A stretch of DNA of 64,000 nt, taken from positions 740,090 through 804,089 of the forward strand of contig NZ_KQ955208.1 in the NCBI RefSeq assembly GCF_001546115.1, written 5' to 3'. The notes under the pieces were generated by a model. It saw only the letters and a list, made by a program, of their open reading frames with translations. It ran no database searches and was not told the origin of the DNA. The DNA is from Paracoccus aminovorans. Lineage in GTDB: Bacteria; Pseudomonadota; Alphaproteobacteria; Rhodobacterales; Rhodobacteraceae. Positions 55,476 through 63,350 of the stretch are shown piece by piece; position 1 is the first letter of the stretch; the number at the start of each line of letters is the position of its first letter. A program made the position numbers and the translations under genes.

Positions 55476-56552
55476 ATGAAACGCAGAACCCTTCTTGGCA
55501 GCGCCGCCGCGCTGGTCGCCGCCTCGGCCCTGCCCGCCCTTGCCCATGGGGAAAAGCTGAAGGTCGGCTTCATCTATGTCGGCCCGGTCGGCGACGGCGG
55601 CTGGACCTTCCAGCATGACCTCGCCCGCAAGGCGGTGCTGGAAAAATACGGCGACCGCGTCGAGACCACCTTCATCGAATCGGTCCCCGAGGGCGCCGAT
55701 GCCGAGCGCGCCATCACCCAGTTGGCGCTGTCGGGCCACAAGCTGATCTTCACCACCAGCTTCGGCTTCATGGACGCGACGGTGAACGTGGCGAAGAAAT
55801 TCCCCGACGTGAAGTTCGAGCACGCCACCGGCTACAAGACCGCCGAGAACCTGGCGACCTATGACGCCCGCTTCTACGAGGGCCGCGCCGTCATGGGCAC
55901 CATCGCCGGGCGCATGACCAAGTCGAACAAGATCGGCTATATCGGCTCGTTCCCGATCCCCGAGGTCGTGCAGGGCATCAACAGTTCCTACCTGCACGCC
56001 AAGAAGGTGAACCCCGATGTCGAGATGAAGGTGGTCTGGGCCTATACCTGGTTCGACCCGGCGAAAGAGGCCGATGCCGCCGCCGCCCTGATCGCCGAGG
56101 GGGTGGACGTGATCCTGCAGCACACCGACTCGACCGCGCCGCTCGCCAAGGCGCAGGAGGCCGGCGCCATCGGCTTCGGCCAGGCCAGCGACATGGCGGC
56201 CTTCAAGCCGACGCCGCGCGTCTCGTCGATCATCGACAACTGGGCGCCCTATTACATCAAGCGCGTCGGCGCGGTGCTGGGCGGGACCTGGACGTCGCAT
56301 TCGGTCTGGCTGGGCATCGGCGAGGGCGAGGTCGAGATCGGCGAGATCACCGAGGCCGTCCCTGCCGAGGTCAAGGCCGAGGCCGAGGCGCTGAAGGCGA
56401 AGATCGCCTCGGGCGAATACCACCCCTTCACCGGCCCGCTGAAGAAGCAGGACGGCAGCGACTGGCTGGCCGAGGGCCAGACGGCCAGCGACGAGGACCT
56501 GCGCGGCATGAACTTCTATGTCGAGGGCATCACCGCGCCGATGCCGAAGTGA
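55476..56552 (+). CDS. BMP-family substrate-binding protein (nucleoside-type)
   Basis: A 358-residue binding protein with a signal peptide (MKRRTLLGSAAALVAASALP, with cleavage after ALAH). The BMP fold begins KVGFIYVGPVGDGGWTFQHD. There is no lipobox Cys, so it is probably free in the periplasm rather than lipid-anchored. FFTTSFGFMDATVNVAKKFP-like and VDVILQHTDSTAPLAKAQEA segments match BmpA/Med proteins that bind nucleosides. It completes a four-gene importer; the next gene is convergent and a terminator follows. Confidence 0.92.
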   Translation: MKRRTLLGSAAALVAASALPALAHGEKLKVGFIYVGPVGDGGWTFQHDLARKAVLEKYGDRVETTFIESVPEGADAERAITQLALSGHKLIFTTSFGFMDATVNVAKKFPDVKFEHATGYKTAENLATYDARFYEGRAVMGTIAGRMTKSNKIGYIGSFPIPEVVQGINSSYLHAKKVNPDVEMKVVWAYTWFDPAKEADAAAALIAEGVDVILQHTDSTAPLAKAQEAGAIGFGQASDMAAFKPTPRVSSIIDNWAPYYIKRVGAVLGGTWTSHSVWLGIGEGEVEIGEITEAVPAEVKAEAEALKAKIASGEYHPFTGPLKKQDGSDWLAEGQTASDEDLRGMNFYVEGITAPMPK

Positions 56553-56560
56553 AAACCGAA

Positions 56561-56586
56561 ACGGGGCCGAAGCCGGCCCCGTCTTT
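56561..56586 (+). terminator. Rho-independent terminator of the nucleoside ABC operon
   Basis: ACGGGGCCG (56561-56569) pairs with CGGCCCCGT (56574-56582) around AAGC, followed by CTTTCC. The T-run is short. Confidence 0.8.
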
Positions 56587-56604
56587 CCGCCTCTGGCGCG
56601 GCGC

Positions 56605-57079
56605 CTATTCCAGGTGGCTTTCCATGAACCACAGGTCCTTGTCCGCCGTGCGCGAGGCGGCAGTGAACAGATCGGCGGTATCGGCGTCGCCGGCCTCGTC
56701 GGTGGTGTCGATGGCCTCGCGCACCTTCTTGCCGTAATCGCGCATCCGCTCGCAGACCGCCTTGATATGGTCCTCGGCCTTGGTCAGGTCGGTCGGATAT
56801 TCCTTCAGGGTGCTGGCCTTGGCCACCTTTCTCGACCGTGCCGACGGCGACGCCGTCCAGCACCTGCACGCGCTCGGCCATGGTGTCGACATGCACCTGC
56901 AGATTGGCAAAGACGGTGTCGAACAGCTCATGCACGGCGATGAAGTTGCGGCCCTTGACGTTCCAATGCGCCTGCTTGATCGCGGCCGACAGCGCCACGG
57001 CATCGGCAAGGCGCGCGTTCAGTTCGGCGATGGCGGTCTTGCGGGCATTGTCGCTGAGACCCTGGATGTTGACTGCCAT
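56605..57079 (-). pseudogene. dps: Dps-like DNA-protection/ferritin-like protein, frameshifted
   Basis: The minus strand from ATG 57079 encodes MAVNIQGLSDNARKTAIAEL and the ferroxidase-site segment KQAHWNVKGRNFIAVHELFD, up to about residue 84 (GVAVGTVEK). There the frame changes: GAGAAAGGTGGCC has one extra A compared with the expected GAG AAG GTG GCC. In the other frame the protein continues VAKASTLKEYPTDLTKAEDH and ends DKDLWFMESHLE, stopping at 56605. In the original frame translation runs into unrelated sequence. The joined product of about 157 residues would be a normal Dps. The break at 56826-56832 is either a true mutation or a sequencing error in a homopolymer. Confidence 0.85.
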
Positions 57080-57145
57080 GAGGCACTCTCCTTTCTTCAG
57101 GTTCGCCGCCTAAACGGGCGGAAGATGCCGGCAGTTCCGCGAAAA

Positions 57146-57186
57146 CAAAAAGAAAAGGCGGCGCTTCCGCATCGGAAGCACCGCCC
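57146..57186 (-). terminator. Rho-independent terminator of acpP
   Basis: On the minus strand GGCGGTGCTTCC pairs with GGAAGCGCCGCC (12 bp with one G:U) around a 5-base loop. TTTTCTTTTTG follows. It is 24 bp past the acpP stop. Confidence 0.9.
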
Positions 57187-57209
57187 CTGGAACCAGTCCC
57201 CGGAAGGGA

Positions 57210-57443
57210 TCAGACCGCGCCCTGAATGAACTTCACGGCATCGCCGAAGGTCTGGATGGTCTCGGCGGCATCATCCGGGATCTCGATGCCGAATTCCTCT
57301 TCGAACGCCATGACCAGTTCCACGGTGTCCAGCGAGTCGGCGCCGAGATCGTCGATGAACGAGGCGGTCTCGGTCACCTTGTCCTCATCGACACCCAGGT
57401 GCTCGACGACGATTTTCTTCACGCGATCAGCGATATCGCTCAT
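57210..57443 (-). CDS. acpP: Acyl carrier protein
   Basis: This 77-residue, very acidic protein has the phosphopantetheine site [20 protein letters not shown] (Ser37). It carries acyl chains through fatty acid synthesis in the cytoplasm. It lies 138 bp downstream of fabG on the same strand, the usual fabD-fabG-acpP order, with its own terminator. Confidence 0.98.
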   Translation of the reverse strand: MSDIADRVKKIVVEHLGVDEDKVTETASFIDDLGADSLDTVELVMAFEEEFGIEIPDDAAETIQTFGDAVKFIQGAV

Positions 57444-57581
57444 GTCTCTTCCTCGTTTTCGCGGGCATCCGCCCAGAAATGGTCCGGCCTATGGCCGGGC
57501 GCAGCCCAGGGCGGTTCCCCTGCAGCCTTGTGTGCGGGATATAGCACGGAGACGTGATCTTGCAACCCGCATAAACCACGA

Positions 57582-58319
57582 TCAAAGCATCGCCATGCCG
57601 CCGTTGACATGCAGGGTCGCGCCGGTGACATAGCCCGCCTCGGGGCTTGCCAGATACAGCACCGCCGCCGCGATCTCCTGCGCGGAACCCATGCGCCCGG
57701 CCGGAATCTGGGTCAGGATGCGGCCCTTCTGCTCGTCGTTCAGCTTGTCGGTCATCGCCGTCTCGATGAAGCCCGGCGCCACGCAATTGACGGTGATCCC
57801 GCGCGAGGCGACCTCATAGGCCAGGCTCTTCGACATGCCCACGAGGCCCGCCTTGGCGGCGGCATAATTGCCCTGCCCCGGATTGCCGGTGGCGCCGACG
57901 ACCGAGCCGATGTTCACGATCCGGCCCCAGCGCGCCTTCATCATGCCGCGCAGCACCGCCCGGCACAGCCGAAAGCTCGAGGTCAGGTTCACCTCGATCA
58001 CCTGCGCCCATTCCTCGTCCGACATGCGCATGAACAGGTTGTCGCGGGTGATGCCGGCATTGTTGACCAGCACGTCGACCGAGCCCATGGCCTCGGACGC
58101 AGCCTTGGGCAGCGCCTCGACGGCGGCGGCATCCGACAGGTTCGCGGTCACGACATGCGCCCGCGATCCCAGCTTCTCGGCCAGCTCGCGCAGCGGCGCC
58201 TCGCGCGTGCCCGACAGCGCCACCGTGGCGCCGGCGGCATGCAGCGCCTCGGCCACCGCGCCGCCGATCCCGCCCGAAGCCCCGGTCACCAGCGCATTCC
58301 TGCCCGTCAGATCAAACAT
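57582..58319 (-). CDS. fabG: 3-oxoacyl-[acyl-carrier-protein] reductase
   Basis: A 245-residue short-chain dehydrogenase. The NADPH motif is NALVTGASGGIGGAVAEALH (12-24), then NNAGI at 86-90. The catalytic triad is Ser139 (NIGSV), Tyr152 and Lys156 (NYAAAKAGLV). The ATG at 58319 is preceded by GGAGAAGAG; a TTG one codon earlier is unlikely. It reduces 3-oxoacyl-ACP. A 63-bp gap holding a repeat copy separates it from fabD. Confidence 0.97.
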   Translation of the reverse strand: MFDLTGRNALVTGASGGIGGAVAEALHAAGATVALSGTREAPLRELAEKLGSRAHVVTANLSDAAAVEALPKAASEAMGSVDVLVNNAGITRDNLFMRMSDEEWAQVIEVNLTSSFRLCRAVLRGMMKARWGRIVNIGSVVGATGNPGQGNYAAAKAGLVGMSKSLAYEVASRGITVNCVAPGFIETAMTDKLNDEQKGRILTQIPAGRMGSAQEIAAAVLYLASPEAGYVTGATLHVNGGMAML

Positions 58320-58330
58320 CAAGCTCTTCT

Positions 58331-58384
58331 CCGTTTTCCAAATACTCCGGGGGAATCCCGCAGGGATGGGGGCAGAGCCCCCTT
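58331..58384 (-). repeat. Copy of dispersed intergenic repeat between fabD and fabG
   Basis: The plus strand reads CCGTTTTCCAAATACTCCGG and is followed by GGGAATCCCGCAGGGATGGG and GGCAGAGCCCCC. The first 20 bases are the same as at 19082-19101; the last part matches the GGGGGCTCTGCCCCC hairpin of the longer copies. It fills the gap and reaches the last bases of fabD. Confidence 0.7.
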
Positions 58385-59309
58385 ATGCTTTCAGCGCCGC
58401 GATATCGCCCGGCACGCCGACATTCCGCACCACCGCCTCCTTGGCGACGCGCTTGATCATCCCCGACAGCGCCTTGCCGGCGCCGATCTCCCAGAACTCG
58501 GTCACGCCAGCCCCGGCCAGGAATTCGACCGACTCGCGCCAGCGCACCGATCCCGTCACCTGCTCGACCAGCAGCCGGCGGATGGCGCCGGGCTCGGTCA
58601 CCGGCTCGGCGCGGACATTGGCGACCAGCGGCACGGCGGGGGCCACGATCTCGACCGCCGCCAGCGCCTCGGCCATCACCGCCGCCGCCGGCTGCATCAG
58701 CGCCGAGTGGAACGGGGCCGAGACCGGCAGCATCAGCGCCCGCTTGGCGCCGCGCTCCTTGGCCAGGGTCGCCGCCCGCTCCACCGCCGCTTTGTGGCCC
58801 GAGATCACCACCTGCGCGGGGTCGTTGTCATTGGCGGCCTGGCAGACTTCGCCCTCGGCCGCGTCGCGCGCGATCTGGTCGACGGTGGCGAAGTCCAGCC
58901 CCAGGATCGCCGCCATGGCGCCCTGCCCGACCGGCACCGCCTCCTGCATGGCCTGGCCGCGCAGGCGCAAAAGCCGCGCGGTATCCGCGAGGCTCAGCGC
59001 CCCCGCCGCGCAAAGCGCCGAATATTCGCCAAGCGAGTGGCCGGCGACGAAATCCGCGTCCTGGATGCCGAAACCCTCGGCTTCCAGCGCGCGGAATGCC
59101 GCCAGCGAGGTCGCCATCAGCGCCGGCTGGGCGTTCTGGGTCAGGGTCAGGGTCTCGCTATCACCGTTCCAGATCAGCTCCGACAGGTTCTCGCCCAGCG
59201 CCTCGTCCACCTCGGCAAAGACCGCGCGCGCCGCCGGATAGGCCTCGGCCAGCTCGCGCCCCATGCCGACGACCTGGGCGCCCTGCCCCGGAAATACGAA
59301 TGCCCGCAT
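58383..59309 (-). CDS. fabD: Malonyl-CoA:ACP transacylase
   Basis: A 308-residue acyltransferase. FVFPGQGAQVVGMGRELAEA is at the N-terminus, and the active-site GHSLGEYSALCAAGALSLAD has Ser92. SAPFHSALMQPAAAVMAEAL carries the catalytic His. It transfers malonyl to AcpP. First gene of fabD-fabG-acpP. Confidence 0.97.
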   Translation of the reverse strand: MRAFVFPGQGAQVVGMGRELAEAYPAARAVFAEVDEALGENLSELIWNGDSETLTLTQNAQPALMATSLAAFRALEAEGFGIQDADFVAGHSLGEYSALCAAGALSLADTARLLRLRGQAMQEAVPVGQGAMAAILGLDFATVDQIARDAAEGEVCQAANDNDPAQVVISGHKAAVERAATLAKERGAKRALMLPVSAPFHSALMQPAAAVMAEALAAVEIVAPAVPLVANVRAEPVTEPGAIRRLLVEQVTGSVRWRESVEFLAGAGVTEFWEIGAGKALSGMIKRVAKEAVVRNVGVPGDIAALKA

Positions 59310-59381
59310 CGCGGAATCCCTTCTGTCTTATGTCCTTGCGACAGGCTTAGCCCGCGGCGGGGCATCCCGCAACCGCGCCGC

Positions 59382-60722
59382 TCAGCGCGGAATGACGATC
59401 TCGGCCCGCAAGCCGCCCAGCCGCTCGCCCTCGCCCAGCCGCAATTGCCCGCCATGGGCGCGGGCAATGTCGGCGGCGATGGCGAGGCCCAGGCCGACGC
59501 CCTGGCCCTGGTTCTGGTTGCGGGACGGGTCGAGCCGGGTAAAGGGCTTCAAAGCCTCCTCACGCTTTTCGGGCGGGATGCCGGGCCCGTCGTCCTCGAC
59601 CGAGATGCGGAAATAGCTCGGCCCCAGCGCGGCATCGACCTCGGCCCGCTCGCCATAGCGCACGGCATTGCCGATCAGGTTCTCGATGGCGCGGCGCAGG
59701 CTGTCGCGGCTGAAGGTGGCGCGGCCGGATTCGTCGCCAGCCAGCGCGTGCAGCCGCACGTCCTGACCGCCGCGCTGCGCATCCGCCACGATCCCGCGCA
59801 GGAAGTCCAGCGCCGGTTCCGACTGCGGCGGCGCGTCCTGGGCCGCGTCGCGGGCATGGTCCAGGAAGGCGTCAACCATGGTGCCCATCGCCGCCACGTC
59901 GCCTTCCAGCGCCGCGATCTCGCCCTGCTCGGGCGGATAGTCGGGCGACAGCATCGACAGCCCCAGCCGCAGCCGGGTCAAGGGCGTCCTCAGGTCGTGG
60001 CTGACGCCCGAGAGCATCTGCTTGCGCTGCTCGTTCTGGCGCTCGATGCGGGCGCGCATCTCCAGGAAGGCGGTGCCGGCGCTGCGGATCTCGCTGGCCC
60101 CGGCCGGGCGATAGGGGATGATGCGGCCCTTGCCATATTCCTCGGCCGCGCGCGCGAGGCGCCGGATCGGCCGCAACTGGTTGCGCAGGAAGATCGTCGC
60201 GATGGCGGTCATCAAGAGCGAGGTGCCGACCATCAGCACCAGCAGCTGATGCGGATTCGAGGCGCTGACCCGGGCACGCGGAAACACCAGCAGGTAATCG
60301 CCCTTGCCGCCCCGCAGCGTCACCCGCACCTCGCGGCGCTGGCTCAGGTCCACCGCCTCGACGGCGGGCACGCGCGCATGCAGTTCGGCGATGACGATGC
60401 GCCCCGAAAGATCATAGAAGGCATGCCGGTCGCCCTCTGCCGCCGGCGCCGGCAGGGTCAGCGCCAGCCCCAGCGGTCCCGCGACGGCGTCGGCCGAGGC
60501 GCGCGCCGCCGCCAGGTCCGGCGCCGCCTCGATCCGCGCCGCGACCAGGCCGATCTCGCCGGTCATGCCGCTGGTCATCTGCCGGGTCACGTCCTCGAAA
60601 TGGCGCTGCAGGAACATGACGGTGACGACGACCGTGACCACCACCACCGGCAGGAACAGGATCAGCGCGGCGCGGCCGTAGAGCCCGCGCGGCATGAAAC
60701 GCTTCAGCCAGTCGAAATTCAT
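59382..60722 (-). CDS. EnvZ-like sensor histidine kinase
   Basis: A 446-residue kinase with TM helices at about 17-38 and 158-179, a periplasmic domain of about 120 residues, a HAMP region (RPIRRLARAAEEYGKGR) and the H-box LSGVSHDLRTPLTRLRLGLS (phospho-acceptor His242). The N-box is AIENLIGNAVRYG, and G boxes are EDDGPGIPPEKREEALKPFT and GVGLGLAIAADIARAHGG. That is the EnvZ type. ATG 60722 fits an AAGGAC site. No response regulator gene is adjacent; the upstream neighbour is a divergent hydrolase. Stimulus unknown. Confidence 0.9.
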   Translation of the reverse strand: MNFDWLKRFMPRGLYGRAALILFLPVVVVTVVVTVMFLQRHFEDVTRQMTSGMTGEIGLVAARIEAAPDLAAARASADAVAGPLGLALTLPAPAAEGDRHAFYDLSGRIVIAELHARVPAVEAVDLSQRREVRVTLRGGKGDYLLVFPRARVSASNPHQLLVLMVGTSLLMTAIATIFLRNQLRPIRRLARAAEEYGKGRIIPYRPAGASEIRSAGTAFLEMRARIERQNEQRKQMLSGVSHDLRTPLTRLRLGLSMLSPDYPPEQGEIAALEGDVAAMGTMVDAFLDHARDAAQDAPPQSEPALDFLRGIVADAQRGGQDVRLHALAGDESGRATFSRDSLRRAIENLIGNAVRYGERAEVDAALGPSYFRISVEDDGPGIPPEKREEALKPFTRLDPSRNQNQGQGVGLGLAIAADIARAHGGQLRLGEGERLGGLRAEIVIPR

Positions 60723-60780
60723 CGTCCTTCGCCTCATTGCGGCCTTGGAAAGCCGGCCGACCCGCGTCTAGGTTAGCGGC

Positions 60781-61644
60781 ATGACACACGCCACGAAAGA
60801 CCTGCGGATCATTGCCGCCGACAATCCCTCTCCGCTGACCGGTCCGGGCACCAACACCTTTCTGCTGGGCCGCGACCAGGTCGCGGTGATCGACCCCGGC
60901 CCCGACCTGCCCGCGCATCGCGCGGCGATCCTGGCCGCGGCCGGCGGGCGGATCAGCCATATCTTCGTGACCCATGCGCATCTGGACCATTCCGGCGGCG
61001 CACGGGCGCTTTCGCAGGCAACCGGAGCGCCGATCCTGGGCTTCGGTCCCGCCGAGGCCGGACGTTCGGCCGTGATGCAGCGCCTGGCGGCCGAGGGCGG
61101 CATCGCCGGCGGCGAGGGGCTGGACCGCGACTTTGCCCCCGATGTGGCGCTGGCCGACGGCGCGGTGGTGGAAAGCGACGAATGGCGGCTGGTGGCGCTG
61201 CACACGCCCGGCCATTTCGCTGGTCACCTGAGCTTTCAGGACGGCGCCCGGGTGTTTTGCGGCGACGTGGTGATGGGCTGGTCCTCGACGCTGATCTCGC
61301 CCCCGGACGGCGACCTGGGCGACTATTTCCGCACCCTGTCGCGGCTGGACCAACTGGGCGCGGCTGAGCTTCTGCCCGCGCATGGCACGGCGGTCGCCGA
61401 CCCGCCCGCGCGGCTGGCCGAGCTCGCGGCGCACCGCCGCCTGCGCACGGCGCAGATCCTCGCCGCCCTGCGCGAGGGTCCGGCCGATGCGACGGCGCTG
61501 GCGCGGCGAATCTACGACGTGGCGCCGGCGCTGATTCCGGCGGCGACACGCAATGTCCTGGCGCATCTGATCGCGCTTTCCGAGCTTGGCGCGGTCTCGA
61601 CTCCCGGCCAAATCGCCGCGAATTCAGTGTTTTCCGCGGATTGA
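60781..61644 (+). CDS. MBL-fold metallo-hydrolase (LACTB2-like)
   Basis: A 287-residue metallo-beta-lactamase-fold protein. FVTHAHLDHSGGARALSQAT holds the HxHxDH zinc motif. HTPGHFAGHLSFQ and FCGDVVMGWSSTLISPPDGD supply further ligands, and LLPAHG is the last His. The C-terminal winged-helix-like region (ALARRIYDVAPALIPAATRN) is typical of the LACTB2 endoribonuclease branch. It is divergent to the histidine kinase (58-bp gap). RNase or thioesterase activity is possible. Confidence 0.88.
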   Translation: MTHATKDLRIIAADNPSPLTGPGTNTFLLGRDQVAVIDPGPDLPAHRAAILAAAGGRISHIFVTHAHLDHSGGARALSQATGAPILGFGPAEAGRSAVMQRLAAEGGIAGGEGLDRDFAPDVALADGAVVESDEWRLVALHTPGHFAGHLSFQDGARVFCGDVVMGWSSTLISPPDGDLGDYFRTLSRLDQLGAAELLPAHGTAVADPPARLAELAAHRRLRTAQILAALREGPADATALARRIYDVAPALIPAATRNVLAHLIALSELGAVSTPGQIAANSVFSAD

Positions 61645-61664
61645 TCCTTTGGGTCGCGCAGAAG

Positions 61665-61700
61665 TCGCGGATTTTTCGCGAAGATGCAAAAAATCCGCGA
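61665..61700. repeat. Perfect 12-bp inverted repeat upstream of tRNA-Asn
   Basis: TCGCGGATTTTT (61665-61676) and AAAAATCCGCGA (61689-61700) are exact complements around a 12-base loop. It lies 21 bp past the MBL stop and 47 bp before the tRNA. With T-rich and A-rich inner arms, it could be a terminator or a binding site. Confidence 0.75.
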
Positions 61701-61747
61701 ATGCCTCTGGACGCCTCCGAGAGGCGAGGCTATACACCGCCCCGTGT

Positions 61748-61822
61748 TCCGGCGTAGCTCAGCGGTAGAGCAGTTGACTGTTAATCAATTGGTCGTAGGT
61801 TCGATCCCTACCGCCGGAGCCA
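61748..61822 (+). tRNA. tRNA-Asn (GTT anticodon)
   Basis: 75 nt with encoded CCA. Acceptor TCCGGCG pairs with CGCCGGA; D-arm GCTCAGCGGTAGAGC; anticodon arm TTGAC-TGTTAAT-CAA gives GTT; T-arm GTAGG-TTCGATC-CCTAC; discriminator G. A TATACA -10-like element lies at 61731-61736. The region downstream is occupied by mobile DNA. Confidence 0.95.
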
Positions 61823-62013
61823 AGAAAATCAAGCACTTAGGCGATACCGCCGCACGGTGCGAGGTCCCCAAGTACAGCATAGGCACCGTAAACGCTTCCC
61901 GGCACCGTGCTGAGGGGCGAAGAGGTCTGACCGGGCCTTACCTCAAGCCTTTGGGGTATCCGGGTCTTGACTTCCGATATATGGTAGGAAGCGTGAATCG
62001 CGCGGGGGACTTC
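61823..62013. other. 191-bp spacer between tRNA-Asn and the interrupted gene
   Basis: No gene. It contains an inverted repeat of GCACGGTGC and GCACCGTGC about 50 bp apart, and a TTGACTT/GATATAT promoter-like sequence near 61966-61983. The composition is less GC-rich than the core region, and this could be the edge of an inserted island. Confidence 0.4.
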
Positions 62014-62041
62014 ATGGCAGACTGGTTCGAGACGCCTGGAC
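62014..62041 (+). pseudogene. 5' fragment of a gene cut by the IS3-family insertion
   Basis: ATG at 62014 follows a GGGGGA ribosome-binding site and begins MADWFETPG. The frame runs into the left end of the IS at 62042 and stops 26 bases inside it. The rest of the gene was not found on the other side of the element. The product is unknown. Confidence 0.45.
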
Positions 62042-62070
62042 TGCCCCCACCGAGTGGTCCGGGTTGATTG

Positions 62071-62886
62071 TTAGTGCATCGTCGGCCGCTGGTCTATTGG
62101 GATGACGGCTTCCGGTGCGGGTGGGCGGTATCCCAGGGAGCTGTGCGGCCTGACAGTGTTGTAGTGGCGGCGCCATCGCTCGATGAGGATCTGGGCCTCC
62201 CTGAGCGAATAGAAGACTTCTGCATCCAGGAGTTCGTCGCGGAATCGAGCGTTGAATCTCTCGCAATACCCGTTCTCCCAGGGTGAACCCGGCTCGATGA
62301 ACGCGGTCTTGGCACCAACTGCGCCGATCCAGCCCTGCACCTTCTTGGCAATGAATTCCGCGCCATTGTCGGACCTTATGAACGCAGGCGGGCCACGCAA
62401 GATGAACAGATCCGTCAGGGCGTCGATTACGTCGGTGGAATTGAGCCTGCGGTTTACACGGATCACCAGCGCCTCCTTCGTGAATTCGTCGATGATATTG
62501 AGCGTCCGAAACAGCCGTCCGTCATGTGTCCGGTCCTGAACGAAATCATAGGACCAGACGTGGTTCGGGTGCTCCGGCCGGAGACGGACGCAGGACCCGT
62601 CGTTCAACCAGAGCCGACCCTTCTTTGCCTGCTTTTGCGGGACCTTCAGCCCTTCACGCCGCCATATCCGTTCCACGCGTTTATGATTTACATGCCAACC
62701 GGCGTTGTTCAGCAATCCGGTGATCATCCGATAGCCATATCGCCCGTAGGTGCGAGCGAGCGTGATGATGTCTTCCGTCAGCCGTTCTTCGTCCGGGGCG
62801 CCGCAAGGAACCTTGCGTTGCGTCGAGCGGTGCTGCCCGAGGATGCGGCAGGCGCGGCGCTCGGATATGCCGAGCGCCTGCCGCAC
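62071..62886 (-). CDS. IS3-family transposase OrfB (DDE integrase core)
   Basis: 271 residues from the first GTG; the frame is open further upstream to join OrfA by -1 frameshifting. HTH_21-like RTYGRYGYRMITGLLNNAGW is followed by the DDE domain: HVWSYDFVQDRTHDGRLFRT (first Asp), RSDNGAEFIAKKVQGWI (second) and GSPWENGYCERFNARFRDEL (catalytic Glu). The C-terminus HYNTVRPHSSLGYRPPAPEA is typical. All three catalytic residues are intact. Confidence 0.93.
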   Translation of the reverse strand: MRQALGISERRACRILGQHRSTQRKVPCGAPDEERLTEDIITLARTYGRYGYRMITGLLNNAGWHVNHKRVERIWRREGLKVPQKQAKKGRLWLNDGSCVRLRPEHPNHVWSYDFVQDRTHDGRLFRTLNIIDEFTKEALVIRVNRRLNSTDVIDALTDLFILRGPPAFIRSDNGAEFIAKKVQGWIGAVGAKTAFIEPGSPWENGYCERFNARFRDELLDAEVFYSLREAQILIERWRRHYNTVRPHSSLGYRPPAPEAVIPIDQRPTMH

Positions 62887-62918
62887 ATGGTCAATGCACT
62901 GGCGACGGCGCGAAGGGC

Positions 62919-63197
62919 TTAGAAGTTTCCCCGTGCAGCCTCGCTCAGGATCATCTTGTCCAAGGTCAGATCTGACACCGCGCGCCGCAACCGCTGGTTC
63001 TCCGCCTCAAGCTCCTTGAGACGCTTCAGCTGATCCCGGTTCATGCCGCCATACTGCTTGCGCCAGCGATAATACGTCGGCTCGGTCACGCCGATCTGCC
63101 GCACCGCGTCGGAAATTGCCATTCCCTGTCCATGAAGCACTTCAATCTGTCGAAGCTTCAGAACGATGTCTTCCGGTTTGTCTCGCTTGCCTGCCAT
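62919..63197 (-). CDS. IS3-family transposase OrfA (HTH_Tnp_1)
   Basis: A 92-residue protein. The helix-turn-helix is AISDAVRQIGVTEPTYYRWR, followed by a leucine-zipper-like coiled coil (LKRLKELEAENQRLRRAVSD). It ends ILSEAARGNF, where GGGGAAAC just before the stop may serve as the slippery region for the OrfAB fusion. Confidence 0.93.
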   Translation of the reverse strand: MAGKRDKPEDIVLKLRQIEVLHGQGMAISDAVRQIGVTEPTYYRWRKQYGGMNRDQLKRLKELEAENQRLRRAVSDLTLDKMILSEAARGNF

Positions 63198-63258
63198 CTG
63201 ATGGTCCTCCTGAACAGGATATTTCTATCCCAGTGGGTGGACCACTTCAGTGGGGGCA

Positions 63259-63350
63259 CTCCAGCGCCATGGCGGGGTTTTCGGCATGTCGAACGCCGGG
63301 CCGCTCCGTCCGGTCCCAGCTCGGTGATGGTCTGGGTCAGCAGCCCTAGG
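63259..63350. other. 92-bp remnant between the two IS elements
   Basis: Too short to identify. It ends in CCTAGG at 63345-63350, the type of CTAG-centred target used by IS481-family elements. Confidence 0.5.

Larger units (their letters stand above)
62042..63258 (-). mobile_element. IS3-family insertion sequence
   Basis: A 1217-bp element with imperfect terminal inverted repeats. The left end TGCCCCCACCGAGTGGTCC (62042-62060) and the right end read inward, TGCCCCCACTGAAGTGGTCC (63239-63258), share 18 positions with one gap. It carries orfA and orfB in the overlapping-frame arrangement of IS3. No matching 3-5 bp target duplication is seen (GAC/GGAC left, CTC right), which suggests a later deletion or recombination at one side. 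Confidence 0.88.

Noticed and set aside
57609..60776. A 1,055-codon plus-strand open frame
   Set aside because: It is antisense to fabG, fabD and the kinase; low-complexity His/Arg/Gln-rich translation typical of shadows.
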